Of a DNA stretch of 64,000 nt, positions 9,801-18,381 are shown one piece after another (the first letter of the stretch is position 1; each line of letters opens with the position of its first letter). Origin of the DNA: a virus; IMG/VR virus record IMGVR_UViG_3300007512_000008, positions 62,001 through 126,000 of that record; one strand, written 5' to 3'. Under the pieces are notes generated by a model that had not been told where the DNA came from, made no database searches, and saw only the letters and a program-made list of their open reading frames with translations. Made by a program: the position numbers and the translations under genes.

Positions 9801-12166
9801 GGGTGGAGCCGTTCCTCACCAACAAGGTGTCCACAGACTTCGAGGCGCGATTCCGTGTTGAGTCTGGGGTTCTGGGAGCCGGCGATGCCCGAGTCACCAT
9901 ACTGGACGGGGTCCGGGAGATCATCCTGGATACCCTCCTGTACACACAGGATGCCAACTCGAGGTCCCTGGTCGCGGATCTCCCGAAGGCTTCCCTCTCC
10001 GGGCTCCGGGCTCCGGTAGATGCAGGCTGGACACAGAACCCCTCGTTTGGCCTTCAGCCCCCGTTCGTGCGGGGACAGACTTTGGAGATCTCCAAGGCGG
10101 CAACTGAGACAGGGATCTGGTCCCGAAGTCTCCCTGATCCCTCGTCAGTCACCTATGAGGGTCTGGTCTCCGAAGCCCGGTTCTCCGTGACATCCAGCAC
10201 CTCGGGATCGGTAGGGATCGGGTTCCTGTTCGGAGTAGACGTCACGGTCGCGACAAACACTGTCCGCTCCGTCCGTATTGGATTCGATACGGGGTCTATC
10301 CTCCTCTTGGACGGCTCTCTGGCCACTATTGGGACCTTGGCCTATGCCTGGGATGATGAGCCCCATACCTATCGGATTCTCTGCGATCCGGTTGCTGATA
10401 CGGTCGTCCTGTTGGTGGACGATGTGGTGATTGGAGGGACCCCCCTCAGCGGGTTCGCTTCCTCCACAGGTTCTGCCCAGGCGTTCCTCGGAGCGGAAGG
10501 CTCCGGGGTCTGCGAAGTAGTCCTGGAATCAACCAGCGCTGTACCTCTTCGTCCTGTGGCTCTGCCTGGCTCTTCCCTCGGTCGCACCTTGGGGATCAAG
10601 CTACGAGAGGGAACGGGGATCGATGGGTACAGGATCCCACGTGCAGATACGAGCTCGGCGGCGAACTCCTCCGCTGTCGCGATCCCTGTCATCATGGACT
10701 GGCAGAACTTCCTCCATACACGGCTCTATCTGGATCCGACATGGGGCGTGAGTCTCTTCCGTCCGGATATCCCTCTGCCCCCCTCTGCAACGGGGGACTT
10801 CGCGACGGAGACTACGGACCCCACTGCTGCGTGGGCTACGGTCGAGTACGTCCAACTCCCAGTGAACAAGCAGGACAGGGGCTGTGTGGAGTTCGGCGCT
10901 CCAGACCCAAACTCCATCAGCCAGCAGCGCTGGGATTTTGTCCGCTATCGAATCCGAGGCGCAGTCGACGGAGTAGGGATCGCCCCCCAGGGCATGGTCC
11001 TCAACCGATACGTGACGGCTTCCTCTGGTGAGTTCCTGAGAGATACCACGCCGCAGGTAGTCACTATCACCTCCCGGACCTCGACTCTGGTGTACGTCCC
11101 AGACTCGGCTATGTTCGCGGACAGGGTGTTCGTGGTCCAGGTGGATGGAGCGGTCCTGCCTGTTAGCGACTGGGGGTTCGACAAGAACAGCCAGAACCTC
11201 ATCCTGAACTCCCCTCTTCCTGAGGATAACCATCCCGTTACGGTCACTTTCGCACCCGGTCGTCCCGTTACGAAGACGTACCTGTGTGGAGAGCCTATTG
11301 AGAACTCCTCGATTCTCCTGAACGAGGGGACGCCTCCGTTCGAGAAGAGTTGGGACAAGCCTGCCACCGCAACCGTCACGGCAGGGACTCCCATTGATGA
11401 TCCGGACGATGACCTTGATCCCGCTGAGTCTCTCATTCTCACGGATCCCTATCAGTATGTCAAGTTCACGGATGACCCTGAGTCCCGTTATGCTGACCTT
11501 GATTTCTGCGAGGTTGAGGAAGGGAAGAGCGTCCACCTCTCCAGCATGTGCGACGGCCCTGGACCCGAGACAGGTCTGGTAGGGATCACGATCGAGGGCC
11601 TGTTCACCACGGATCCCTTCTCTGTTCCGGAAGGTCCTGGGGGTCCTTGGGGCCAACAGTCTCCGTTCATCAAGGGGTCTGCCTCCCAGTTCGATCCGAC
11701 CAAGGTTCTGCTGGCCTCTGGAGGGGTGGTTCAGGGAGGCACTCTGGGCCCCGGAACCGCGATCCTGTATCCGAACGCACGAGGCCCTTCGGGGAATCCT
11801 CCTCCTGGAGGCATGGGTCTCAACCAGGAGATCTTCCTCGTTATCCAAGAGGTCTCCCCTCGGGAAGAGACCTGGGGCATCCAAGGCACGCTGGGAGATA
11901 ACGTTCCGCCCAGCTCAGTGTCTGGAGATCCCAACCCAGACGGGACTCCTGGAGCCACTGGGAATGGCGCTGCTGTCTACATGATGGAGGACTTTGCAGG
12001 CGCCACCTACTCGAAGCTGGGCCCTTGGGGAGGACTGGACGCCCTGTCCGTTCGGTCCCTCCTTGCAGGGGGCTCCCCTCTCTCCGGGGTGGAGCTCACA
12101 CTATCAGGCGGGTCTGCGCTCCCGGGACCTACTGTCACCACAGGGCAGATCGAGGCAGCGAACTAA
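6824..12166 (+). CDS. Giant virion structural protein (1780 residues)
   Basis: The largest gene in the window. Residues 10-50 are Gly/Tyr-rich (GGLGYGGAAYGHSSYGG, SGYGGSPYGTGPYG), a common start of large phage structural proteins. Residues ~57-150 resemble an SbsA/Big_5 Ig-like domain (VEIFFSEEMDPNP, then NYTF). Further on are several concanavalin/LamG-like beta-sandwich stretches, for example GVGFGVHDGNQILLVG near residue 725 and VGIGFLFGVDV near 1130. Likely a tail or adhesion protein that binds surface polymers. It ends in TAA, a stop used rarely here. Confidence 0.7.
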   Translation: MPVYLPGLTFGGLGYGGAAYGHSSYGGAAFPRSPIAVTSGYGGSPYGTGPYGSLDAIPPKVSSASSLDGFRVEIFFSEEMDPNPALTTPSNYTFTDVYGVPLTPLSVALGTPGSYGGYTSVIVTHSGSTLGGQYQVSVVGVQDLSGNPISLSSATFSSFGDVSQVQISFPSPDDGRTVVLDFENSNGNPQPLLAESVFSPGVDDVASYSVTTSYPAPPTLGSAAQDSSVLSRVVLDLHPMTSTTYNLTVGPAGAYTYDGSVLPDADPNLDGAELGSGTSSTSGTGLILSKSAGFSYGWSLGDTSGRLLTGTSFRADFTLDVSSASIIPSPLNSSVVTFSVSDGTVQIDLVLEDVSGNKVISVLSGALSLQVPAVWDLAETTVSLVRNMKGAFYALLVDGVPLLTFALSAPTGSPVYAAGTAVLLSAPPEINLFRLGGVDVSASATVFTDAWNFIHDLSDTFTGSSVLTQDRIRTLRGPLVRGWGDATPARKEDVTVRVEGTSVPVASINPYIGEIVLETPIPRTAPGTLSIDVDYIWASNPVFPMAGLNTPGLTLNTWSRPGIRPPGGVSGTTGAARTSRFPMSVVLQGGQRTSPKRIGHRFVGFQRGYSALLNSPTTLLLNQSPTAVSKGTISADALYESGGFLGTTTPEAAATPWSLVGTDTGALVGDGTYRLVDASTGSYGTGAGAYYKRDVDLSMTTQVTESGRFYVEEYTADGVFTGVGFGVHDGNQILLVGALLVGGVQHLGVLLDGENPHLEASWDIGPQVTGTATSQSTIQVPFADLPTGVSDGNRFRVASGNQAGVYTVSECGVVQAEDGLTYELTFSPELPADISGFGNDEPEMLFEIKWDSDLISVRTTSEFPLGGATVLVGGPVSGEVAVLTSLPAFPAQTALFLPATKKGVSFWGSLSRRATNQSIWDLVLYSSVPERLTKTLQGLTVQTEMNTLPPDDPNDPWYEVGGFGYAVSPITEELLLKATSSDPGIGLTFSYSRVEPFLTNKVSTDFEARFRVESGVLGAGDARVTILDGVREIILDTLLYTQDANSRSLVADLPKASLSGLRAPVDAGWTQNPSFGLQPPFVRGQTLEISKAATETGIWSRSLPDPSSVTYEGLVSEARFSVTSSTSGSVGIGFLFGVDVTVATNTVRSVRIGFDTGSILLLDGSLATIGTLAYAWDDEPHTYRILCDPVADTVVLLVDDVVIGGTPLSGFASSTGSAQAFLGAEGSGVCEVVLESTSAVPLRPVALPGSSLGRTLGIKLREGTGIDGYRIPRADTSSAANSSAVAIPVIMDWQNFLHTRLYLDPTWGVSLFRPDIPLPPSATGDFATETTDPTAAWATVEYVQLPVNKQDRGCVEFGAPDPNSISQQRWDFVRYRIRGAVDGVGIAPQGMVLNRYVTASSGEFLRDTTPQVVTITSRTSTLVYVPDSAMFADRVFVVQVDGAVLPVSDWGFDKNSQNLILNSPLPEDNHPVTVTFAPGRPVTKTYLCGEPIENSSILLNEGTPPFEKSWDKPATATVTAGTPIDDPDDDLDPAESLILTDPYQYVKFTDDPESRYADLDFCEVEEGKSVHLSSMCDGPGPETGLVGITIEGLFTTDPFSVPEGPGGPWGQQSPFIKGSASQFDPTKVLLASGGVVQGGTLGPGTAILYPNARGPSGNPPPGGMGLNQEIFLVIQEVSPREETWGIQGTLGDNVPPSSVSGDPNPDGTPGATGNGAAVYMMEDFAGATYSKLGPWGGLDALSVRSLLAGGSPLSGVELTLSGGSALPGPTVTTGQIEAAN

Positions 12167-12333
12167 CCCTCGCTTCTGTCCCTCTGAACCCGCTCCCAGT
12201 CCTCAGGACTGACCCAGCGCTCTCCGTCCCAGACTCGTCCGTTCCTCTCCTCCCCCACCTCGGGACTCTTGGTAGGAGGGAGGTAAACCTGAACCGGTCT
12301 CCGGAAAGCAATCCCTGTCTTGGTCATGGCCAT
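12163..12333 (-). CDS. Small unknown minus-strand protein
   Basis: 56 residues if started at the ATG at 12333, preceded by AGGAGA six bases upstream; GTG at 12354 is an alternative. The C-terminal half (RVWDGERWVSPEDWERVQR) looks like a genuine short phage protein with conserved-looking tryptophans. It is tail-to-tail with the giant structural gene, overlapping it by four bases. It is alone on the minus strand in this block, which lowers confidence. Confidence 0.45.
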   Translation of the reverse strand: MAMTKTGIAFRRPVQVYLPPTKSPEVGEERNGRVWDGERWVSPEDWERVQRDRSEG

Positions 12334-12410
12334 AACCATTCTCCTGTACGACACCTACATTATAGTGCGTCTCTACCGGGTACAGCCAGAGTACCTCCTC
12401 TGGAGTTCTC

Positions 12411-12686
12411 GTGTCAGAGTCCCACAAGAACGTGTCCTGCCCTGTCGATGATCCGACAGATCTGTTTGGCGTGTTCGCCAACGCTATCCGGTTGCGTTCA
12501 GATGGTCCTGATGTCCTCGTGGATTTTTGCGTGTACTCCTCTACTGAGAACCGCGCTCGGGTAGTGTCGAGAATCCGTGTCCAGAGATCCTTCCTTCCAA
12601 CGATCCAAGAGAAGATCGCAAACGCCGTCCCCGGGCTCGTCCGGGAGGAAGCGATCCTCGTCATGCCTCTCCTCGGTGAGACCTAA
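12411..12686 (+). CDS. Small DUF3467-like protein
   Basis: 91 residues from a GTG start. VFANAIRLRSDGPDVLVDF followed by RARVVSRIRVQRSFLPTIQ resembles the DUF3467 pattern (a small alpha/beta protein of unknown role). It is 9 bases upstream of the next gene and shares its orientation, so the two are probably co-transcribed. The leader contains a CCAGAG/CTCTGG hairpin close to the start. The family call is by eye and tentative. Confidence 0.55.
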   Translation: MSESHKNVSCPVDDPTDLFGVFANAIRLRSDGPDVLVDFCVYSSTENRARVVSRIRVQRSFLPTIQEKIANAVPGLVREEAILVMPLLGET

Positions 12687-12695
12687 GGAGTCCTC

Positions 12696-13739
12696 GTGAG
12701 TGAATACATTGTGAACACCAAGATCCGCGTCGGCGGTCAGGACCCTCTCGTAGAGCTCTACAAGGGGGAAGTCGTCCGGTTCCAAGGGAGCATGATCACC
12801 CGGGAGAACGGCGACGAGATCCGGCTCACCAACCCAGGGAGTATCCGACAGGCCATCAAGCTGGGGTGGATGGGTCTCGCCAGCCAAGGCCAGGGTGAGT
12901 ACCGTTCCCGTCCCGCCCCCATCCAGGTCCACTCCCCCGAGTCGAGGGGGCGGGACCGGACCTCGATCAAGATGAACACCGCCCACGAGGAAGAGACGGA
13001 GGTCGGAACCGTAGAGAGCGTCCGCCCCGACAACGCCCCCCGGACTCACCAGGCCAAGAACGCGGGCCAGTACACTGTTGTCGAGGAGCAGGAAGGCCAG
13101 GTGGTCGGCCGGTTCAAGTCCTCGGCCAAGGCCGGTACTGTCGAGGTGGGCAAGAACGATCAGCAGATCAAGCGTCAGCTGGACAACAACCCCCGACGGG
13201 GTGTGGAGCGCGTCGCCCCTCGGATCTCTCAGCCGGACAATCCCCGAGAGGGCGTCACAGTCACTGGAGGAAGCTCCATTGGAGGAGAGGAGACCGGACG
13301 TGTGGTCGGCCGTGTTTCCCGCGAGGAGCGGACTCCCGCCCCCCAGGTAGGCCCTGCCCCTACCCCCCGCCCTGCAGCTTCTCGGAAGGGACGTCGCAGT
13401 CTCCCGAAGGACGCCACTGCGGCTCTCCGTGAGTGGGTGTTCGAAGGGGAGACCTGGGATGGTCAGCCGATGGACATGAAGTCGGTTCGCACTCTCCTGG
13501 GCAAGCACTTCCGCACCCTGGACACCAACACGATGGTGTCTCGTGCAGAGGCGGCAGCCTCCGAGCCTGCAGCCCCCCAGGACGAGCCTGTCTGGAACCT
13601 CTCCCTCCACTGGAAGACGCGTGAGTCCCGGGTACGCCACCACGCGGAGAACGAAGAGGTCCTCCAGTGGATCCTGGACAACGACTCGAGCAACGCCGTC
13701 AAGAAGAAGGCGCGTCGGTTCCTTGAGGATCTCCTGTAG
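12696..13739 (+). CDS. Unknown protein with disordered middle, structural block
   Basis: 347 residues from GTG, with AAGGAG upstream. Residues 1-70 form a compact beta-rich domain with a hydrophobic core (VELYKGEVVRFQG). Residues ~70-225 are low-complexity, rich in P, R, E and T, and probably disordered. The last ~115 residues are helical (RRSLPKDATAALREWVFEGE, ending KKKARRFLEDLL). This layout suits an assembly or scaffold-type protein linking two partners, which is inference only. Confidence 0.6.
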   Translation: MSEYIVNTKIRVGGQDPLVELYKGEVVRFQGSMITRENGDEIRLTNPGSIRQAIKLGWMGLASQGQGEYRSRPAPIQVHSPESRGRDRTSIKMNTAHEEETEVGTVESVRPDNAPRTHQAKNAGQYTVVEEQEGQVVGRFKSSAKAGTVEVGKNDQQIKRQLDNNPRRGVERVAPRISQPDNPREGVTVTGGSSIGGEETGRVVGRVSREERTPAPQVGPAPTPRPAASRKGRRSLPKDATAALREWVFEGETWDGQPMDMKSVRTLLGKHFRTLDTNTMVSRAEAAASEPAAPQDEPVWNLSLHWKTRESRVRHHAENEEVLQWILDNDSSNAVKKKARRFLEDLL

Positions 13740-13744
13740 GTCCG

Positions 13745-13750
13745 GTATCT
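13745..13750 (+). promoter_or_regulatory. GTATCT box upstream of structural gene
   Basis: GTATCT lies 34 bases before the ATG at 13785 and is one of a recurring (C/G)TATC(T/G) set upstream of + strand genes (also at 3885, 31806, 32230, 34036, 43458, 48706 and 57219). Confidence 0.35.
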
Positions 13751-13784
13751 TCGCTATTCACAGCGAACCCTGCTGGAGCTCTAC

Positions 13785-14420
13785 ATGAAAATCCTCAAGG
13801 AAAGGTTCCGGAGCTTCTCCGACCAGGTTCGGATGCTCCTGGGTCTGGTCTACGAAGATAGCTTCCCCACGCCCAAGAAGGGGGAGGTCTTCATCCGGGT
13901 CGAGGACGCCGACACCGGCGAGCTCATCGAAGAGCGTCACATCAAGAATGTGATCACCCTCGATGCAGGCCTCTTGGCCTCTACGTTGATGCTTGCGCCG
14001 ACCTCTCGGAACGGCATCAACATGTTGGCCGTAGGGACCGGCGCCACTGGAGCCGTCCTGTCTCCGGACGCTCCGGACCCCAAGCAGAGGAAGCTCAACG
14101 CGGAGATCGCTCGGAAGACGTTTTCCTCGACTACCTATCGTGACGCCAGCGGGAACGCGGTTTCGATCCGGACCGACATCCTCGACATGACCACGACCTT
14201 CGAAGCGGGAGAGGCGGTTGGTCCGCTCAACGAGATGGGTCTCATGTCCACCATCTCGGACAACACGGGTGTCCAGAACCTGAATCCCGACACGTACCCG
14301 ACTCGGGACGTCACGGTGGATGTGGATGACTACGACATCCTCGTGAACTATCTGACGTTTGGCGTGATTTCTATCCCGGCGACCGCCAGATGGAGCCTTA
14401 CCTGGAGAATAACCTTCTGA
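13785..14420 (+). CDS. Probable virion structural protein
   Basis: 211 residues. The N-terminus is amphipathic (MKILKERFRSFSDQVRMLLG); the rest is beta-rich, with HIKNVITLDAGLLAST and MLAVGTGATGAVLSPDAPDP. The NxITxxG...VGTGxT pattern is common in small phage tail or baseplate-associated proteins. It ends the first structural block before a homing endonuclease. GGAG lies about 10 bases upstream of the ATG. Confidence 0.55.
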   Translation: MKILKERFRSFSDQVRMLLGLVYEDSFPTPKKGEVFIRVEDADTGELIEERHIKNVITLDAGLLASTLMLAPTSRNGINMLAVGTGATGAVLSPDAPDPKQRKLNAEIARKTFSSTTYRDASGNAVSIRTDILDMTTTFEAGEAVGPLNEMGLMSTISDNTGVQNLNPDTYPTRDVTVDVDDYDILVNYLTFGVISIPATARWSLTWRITF

Positions 14421-14500
14421 TTTCAGTGGGTTACAGGCCAAGGTAGTTTACCGGGATATCATAGATAGCGGCCTACACCGACTCAGGGTATCCTGGTTGT

Positions 14501-15646
14501 ATGCCTCTTCAGTGTCCTGTGTGCTCTCGGAACGGGTTCAAACGACTCACGCGCCACTTGAAACAGGCCCATTCTCTTTCGAAGCCTGAGGCCCTTGCGC
14601 GCTATCCGGGGCTGGTCTTCGAGGAACCCCTTCCTTCTCGGGAGATTCCCTGCTCAAGCTGCGGGGAGATCGTTCCTGGGGTTTCCCCGCGTGCGACCTA
14701 CGTCAAGTGCGAGAAGTGTCGAGTCCCCCCATACACAGGACCCCAGGTATCCTGCGCACTATGTGGAATCTCCCGAAGGAGTCTTCGGAACCACCTCAGG
14801 GCGTCTCATGAGTTGACACCGGACCAGTATCGTGCCAAGTATCCAGGAGAACCCGTAGAGGTTCCTGGGATCCGAAAGAAGTCTCCAGAGACCCGCACCA
14901 AGATGTCTGCCGGAGCTACTCGTCGGTGGTCCGACCCTGAGAAGAGAGCAGAGCAATCCGCTAAGCTGAAGCAGGTAGCTCCCTGGAAGGGGAAGAAGCT
15001 ATCTCCAGAGCATAGGGAAGCCATATCCAAGGCTGTCACAGGGTGCGACTACAACCTATCGGAAGAGGGGCGTAGGATCCGAGCAGAGTGTGGTCGGCGT
15101 GCTCTTGAGAAGATTCGCCAGAGACCTGGATATTGGGAGCGCGTTCGGAAAGGCCAGAAGGAGTCTCGTGCAAGAAGAGCTCGGGAGGGAACTCTCTATT
15201 TCCCAAACGGAAGAGGGATATCCGGGATCCGGAAGGATGTTGGACACTTCACCAGGTCTACGTTGGAGGCCAACTTTTCCCGGGTTCTCCTCCTCAACAA
15301 GATCCCCTACCAATATGAGCCGAAGTGCTTTAATCTGCAGATAGGGGGGAACACGGTCCTCTATCTCCCAGACTTCTACCTTGAGGAACCTTTGTCCCAC
15401 GACGGGCGAGTTCTTGTCCCTGCAGGTTGGGTTGAACTGAAAGGTTGGAGACCTAAACCGAGCGATATCCCTTGGATTGCTCAGGAGAAGATAGACGCCC
15501 TGTCCCTTCTGGTAGGGTCTTCAGTAGCCCTGGTGGTCCAATCCGAGCCCTCCTGGACAGATATCCGAGACATTTGGAGACCGCAGATACCCTTGTGGGA
15601 GACGGGACGTAGGAATCTGCGGACGAACCCTCAGATGTTTCGTTGA
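14501..15646 (+). CDS. Free-standing homing endonuclease, zinc fingers + NUMOD3 + PD-(D/E)XK
   Basis: 381 residues. Two C2H2/C2HC-like fingers (CPVCSRNGFKRLTRHLKQAH; CALCGISRRSLRNHLRASH) and a CxxC pair (CSSCGEIV) bind zinc. Residues ~125-180 contain a NUMOD3-type DNA-binding segment (KKLSPEHREAISKA). The C-terminal ~130 residues hold a PD-(D/E)XK nuclease (RSTLEANFSRVLLLNKIPY, LPDFYLEEP, WVELKGW). The nuclease domain matches that of the gene at 34574. It sits between the structural block and pyrC and is probably mobile, cutting an allelic site lacking it. Codons are less GC-biased than in virion genes. Confidence 0.8.
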   Translation: MPLQCPVCSRNGFKRLTRHLKQAHSLSKPEALARYPGLVFEEPLPSREIPCSSCGEIVPGVSPRATYVKCEKCRVPPYTGPQVSCALCGISRRSLRNHLRASHELTPDQYRAKYPGEPVEVPGIRKKSPETRTKMSAGATRRWSDPEKRAEQSAKLKQVAPWKGKKLSPEHREAISKAVTGCDYNLSEEGRRIRAECGRRALEKIRQRPGYWERVRKGQKESRARRAREGTLYFPNGRGISGIRKDVGHFTRSTLEANFSRVLLLNKIPYQYEPKCFNLQIGGNTVLYLPDFYLEEPLSHDGRVLVPAGWVELKGWRPKPSDIPWIAQEKIDALSLLVGSSVALVVQSEPSWTDIRDIWRPQIPLWETGRRNLRTNPQMFR

Positions 15647-15703
15647 TCTTGATGGAGTCTGACTTGGCGGATCACCTTCTAACAGGCGTGTCCCGCCGGT
15701 AAA

Positions 15704-15723
15704 GTCTCCCGTTGGCGGGAGAC
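15704..15723 (+). promoter_or_regulatory. Ribosome-site hairpin before pyrC
   Basis: Perfect eight-base stem GTCTCCCG / CGGGAGAC with a TTGG loop, three bases before the ATG at 15727. The 3' arm is the GGGAGA ribosome site, so folding would block initiation. A TAAAGT box at 15701-15706 overlaps the 5' arm. Confidence 0.55.
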
Positions 15724-15726
15724 CCT

Positions 15727-16788
15727 ATGAGAACGCTCACGATACGAGCGCCGGACGACATGCATCTCCACCTACGGCAAGGGGAGATGCTTCCCGATCT
15801 GGTGTCCTATTCGGCGATGCACTGGTCTCGCGGCATCGTGATGCCCAACACCAAGCCCCCAGTGCTAACGCACTGGGATGCCGCCGGCTATTGTGCGAAA
15901 ATCATGGAGGCCGGCACGGGCTTCCAGCCCCTCATGACCCTCTACATGACGGATGGGACCACTCCTCAGATCATCGAGGACGCGGCGGAGTCTGGATTCA
16001 TCTACGGGGTCAAGCTCTATCCCCACGGAGCCACAACCAACTCCGATGAGGGCGTCACCGAGATCGAGAACATCTATCCGGCCCTGGCGGTGATGGAGGA
16101 GCACGGGCTCCCTCTCCTGGTGCACGGGGAACTCACCCACGACTACATGGGTGAGGTGGACTTCTTCGACCGCGAGGAGAGATTCCTCCATGCGGTCATG
16201 CGTCCCATCCTGGACCGCTACCCCGACCTTCGGGTGGTCCTCGAACACATCACGACCCGAGCAGCCACCTCTTGGATTCGGATGGTGCAACCCGAACTCC
16301 CGGAAGATGTCAAACCCGGAGTACCTCAGATCGCTGCAACGATCACGGCCCATCATCTCCTGGAGAACCGGAACGCTCTCTTTCGGGAGGGGGCCAACAC
16401 CCACAACTTCTGCCTTCCCGTCCTGAAGCGCGAAGTCGATCGACAGGCCCTGGTGTCGGCGGCAACCTCCCGGGAGCCCTGGTTTTTCGCGGGGACTGAC
16501 TCTGCCCCCCACACTGTCTACGCCAAGCACAACCACGGTTGTGCCGGGTGCTACACAGCCCCCCATGCGCTCCAGCTCTATGCTGAGGTCTTTGATCAGG
16601 TGGGTCTCCTCGAGAGACTGGAGGACTTCACCTCTCGATTCGGGGCGGAGTACTATGGACTCCCTCTCAACCCCCACAGCATCACCCTCAAGGAGGAACC
16701 CTATGTGGTCCCCCTACACCACATGATCGGGAACAAGCCTGTGGTGCCCTTCTGGGCGGGTCGGAGGTTGGCGTGGTCCGTAGCCTGA
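15727..16788 (+). CDS. pyrC: Dihydroorotase (type II, PyrC)
   Basis: Zinc enzyme of pyrimidine synthesis interconverting N-carbamoyl-L-aspartate and dihydroorotate. The 353-residue product aligns by eye with E. coli PyrC along its whole length. Metal ligands are present: HLHLR (H13, H15), the lysine that is carbamylated in GVKLYP (K96), HGE (H133), EHITT (H174) and catalytic Asp in GTDSAPH (D258). Substrate-binding R17 and MPN (N41) are kept. An insertion near 190-200 (LPEDVKPGVP) is absent from E. coli. The ATG is preferred over the TTG at 15712, which lies in the leader hairpin. It overlaps pyrD by 16 bases. Confidence 0.95.
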   Translation: MRTLTIRAPDDMHLHLRQGEMLPDLVSYSAMHWSRGIVMPNTKPPVLTHWDAAGYCAKIMEAGTGFQPLMTLYMTDGTTPQIIEDAAESGFIYGVKLYPHGATTNSDEGVTEIENIYPALAVMEEHGLPLLVHGELTHDYMGEVDFFDREERFLHAVMRPILDRYPDLRVVLEHITTRAATSWIRMVQPELPEDVKPGVPQIAATITAHHLLENRNALFREGANTHNFCLPVLKREVDRQALVSAATSREPWFFAGTDSAPHTVYAKHNHGCAGCYTAPHALQLYAEVFDQVGLLERLEDFTSRFGAEYYGLPLNPHSITLKEEPYVVPLHHMIGNKPVVPFWAGRRLAWSVA

Positions 16789-17798
16789 GCTTCCTCGACT
16801 TCATCTATCGCTACGGGCTCAAACAAGTCCTGTTCCCTCTGGATGCTGAGAGATGTCACGAGGCCATGCTCTGGTCCGCTCGACACTTCTCCCGGTTCCT
16901 CCCGATGACTCCTTTCCCCAAGGGCATAGAATCCAAGATCGGGGACATCGAGATTCCGGGTCCTGTGGGTCTGGCCGCAGGGATGGACAAGAACGGGGAC
17001 GCCCTCCCTCTATGGGAGCGCCTTGGGTTCGGATTCATCGAGATAGGCTCAGTCCTCCTCCACCCCCAGGAAGGGAATCCGCGCCCGCGTATCAAGAGGC
17101 TCCCTGAGGAGATGCTCTGGAACTGGATGGGATTCCCCAGCGCTGGCATGGTACGGGTGAAGAGGAACTTCCGCCACTGGCAGGACTGCGGTCTCTGGCC
17201 TTCGGTTCCTGTTGGGATCAACATCGGTCTGAACAAGGAGGTCGAGGCCAAGGACGCCCCTCTCCACTATGCATCAGTGGCCAACTTCCTGTCTCAGTTC
17301 GCCGACTACTTCGTGGTGAACCTGTCCTCCCCGAATACTCCCGGACTGCGGAGCCTCCAGCACCGGGAGAACTTCAAGAGGATCGTCGGGGCTGTCCTAA
17401 AGGCAGTTCCCCACGTCCGAGTCTTCGTGAAGCTCAGTCCTGACCTCCCTCCCCTCCCCTACATGGAAGTTCTGGAAGCCGCTGAGAGAGTCGGAGTTCA
17501 CGGGATCATCGCGACGAATACCTCGGGACACTCAGGCCTCAACCCTCGAGGGCACGGAGGGGTCTCAGGATCCTACCTGTACCACAACTCCCAGGAGAAG
17601 GTCCAGGCTGCTCTCCAGGGAACTCGACTTCCTGTGATTGCCTGTGGAGGGATCAACTCCACCTATCGAACCCAGAAGGCTCTCCTGGATGGTTGTGCTG
17701 CTGTACAGCTTCTCACGGCCCTTGTCTTCAAAGGCCCGGCCTTCCCCCACCGGATCAACCAGGGGCTCTACAAGCTCCTACAGGACGCTCCAGAATAG
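16773..17798 (+). CDS. pyrD: Dihydroorotate dehydrogenase, class 2 (quinone-dependent)
   Basis: Oxidises dihydroorotate to orotate, passing electrons via FMN to membrane quinone. 341 residues with the class 2 N-terminal helical extension that docks on the membrane (YRYGLKQVLFPLDAERCHEA). Also present are LAAGMDKNG, the catalytic serine in VNLSSPNTPGLRS, VFVKLSPDL, IATNTSG and the phosphate-binding CGGI. The usual NRMGFNN is NWMGFPS here. GTG start inside the end of pyrC implies translational coupling. Being quinone-linked, the enzyme would have to use the host membrane respiratory chain. It converges with, and overlaps by 44 bases, a minus-strand HAD gene. Confidence 0.95.
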   Translation: MVRSLSFLDFIYRYGLKQVLFPLDAERCHEAMLWSARHFSRFLPMTPFPKGIESKIGDIEIPGPVGLAAGMDKNGDALPLWERLGFGFIEIGSVLLHPQEGNPRPRIKRLPEEMLWNWMGFPSAGMVRVKRNFRHWQDCGLWPSVPVGINIGLNKEVEAKDAPLHYASVANFLSQFADYFVVNLSSPNTPGLRSLQHRENFKRIVGAVLKAVPHVRVFVKLSPDLPPLPYMEVLEAAERVGVHGIIATNTSGHSGLNPRGHGGVSGSYLYHNSQEKVQAALQGTRLPVIACGGINSTYRTQKALLDGCAAVQLLTALVFKGPAFPHRINQGLYKLLQDAPE

Positions 17799-18381
17799 CT
17801 CGAGCGCGGGCTACGTCTTCGTCCCGAAGTCCGTGTCGGGAGCTCACTCGGATGAACCGGGAGAAGCTCTCGGGATCTGGTTCCGGCATCCGAGCCTCCC
17901 AGCCTTCCCACGGGCCCCACTCTTCCACCCAGTTGGATGAGAACCACTCCCGGGTGTATTGACACCTCTCCTCTGAGAATGGTAGGTCTCGGTCGTCGAA
18001 GATCACGTAGGAGAGGATCTCTCGCCCCTTCATCCAGTCGCGGATCTGTTGGGGGCGGTCTGGCCAGGTGAGGCTCTCCGGCCCCTGGTCTGTGTATCCG
18101 ATGACGAGCTCGTTGGGGACTCCACACTCCTCCAGGTCTTGTATGGCAAACTGGACTTTCTCCTCCAAGGTGTATGTAGATTCCTCAAACATTTGGACAG
18201 CGTCTGATATGATGACGACCCGAGCCCCTGTTTCGTCGCAGAGGTCCTTGATCCGGGCCCCGCACAAGGGGTCGAGCCGTTCATCCCGGTCCAGATCTCT
18301 ACGGAGAGGTCCGTCCATGACCCCGTAGAAGTCCAGGAAGATGATCTTCAACGCGTCGGAATGGTCTTCCACCACAGACAC
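17755..18381 (-). CDS. HAD-superfamily phosphatase-like protein
   Basis: 208 residues. Motif I is IIFLDFYGVMDG near residue 15, with only the first Asp of the usual DxD and Tyr at the second position. Motif II is ARVVIISDA near 55. A late acidic motif lies in YVIFDDRDLPF near 127. The pattern resembles HAD domains of RNA- and polynucleotide-repair proteins. GTG 18381 has poor ribosome-site spacing; GTG 18375, or TTG 18351 overlapping the upstream stop (TTGA), are alternatives. Loss of the second motif I Asp leaves catalytic activity uncertain. Confidence 0.65.
   Translation of the reverse strand: MSVVEDHSDALKIIFLDFYGVMDGPLRRDLDRDERLDPLCGARIKDLCDETGARVVIISDAVQMFEESTYTLEEKVQFAIQDLEECGVPNELVIGYTDQGPESLTWPDRPQQIRDWMKGREILSYVIFDDRDLPFSEERCQYTREWFSSNWVEEWGPWEGWEARMPEPDPESFSRFIRVSSRHGLRDEDVARARAILERPVGACRAPG

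Noticed and set aside
15712-15726. TTG start five codons upstream for pyrC
   Set aside because: It lies in the loop of the leader hairpin, upstream of the ribosome site; ATG 15727 matches known PyrC N-termini.
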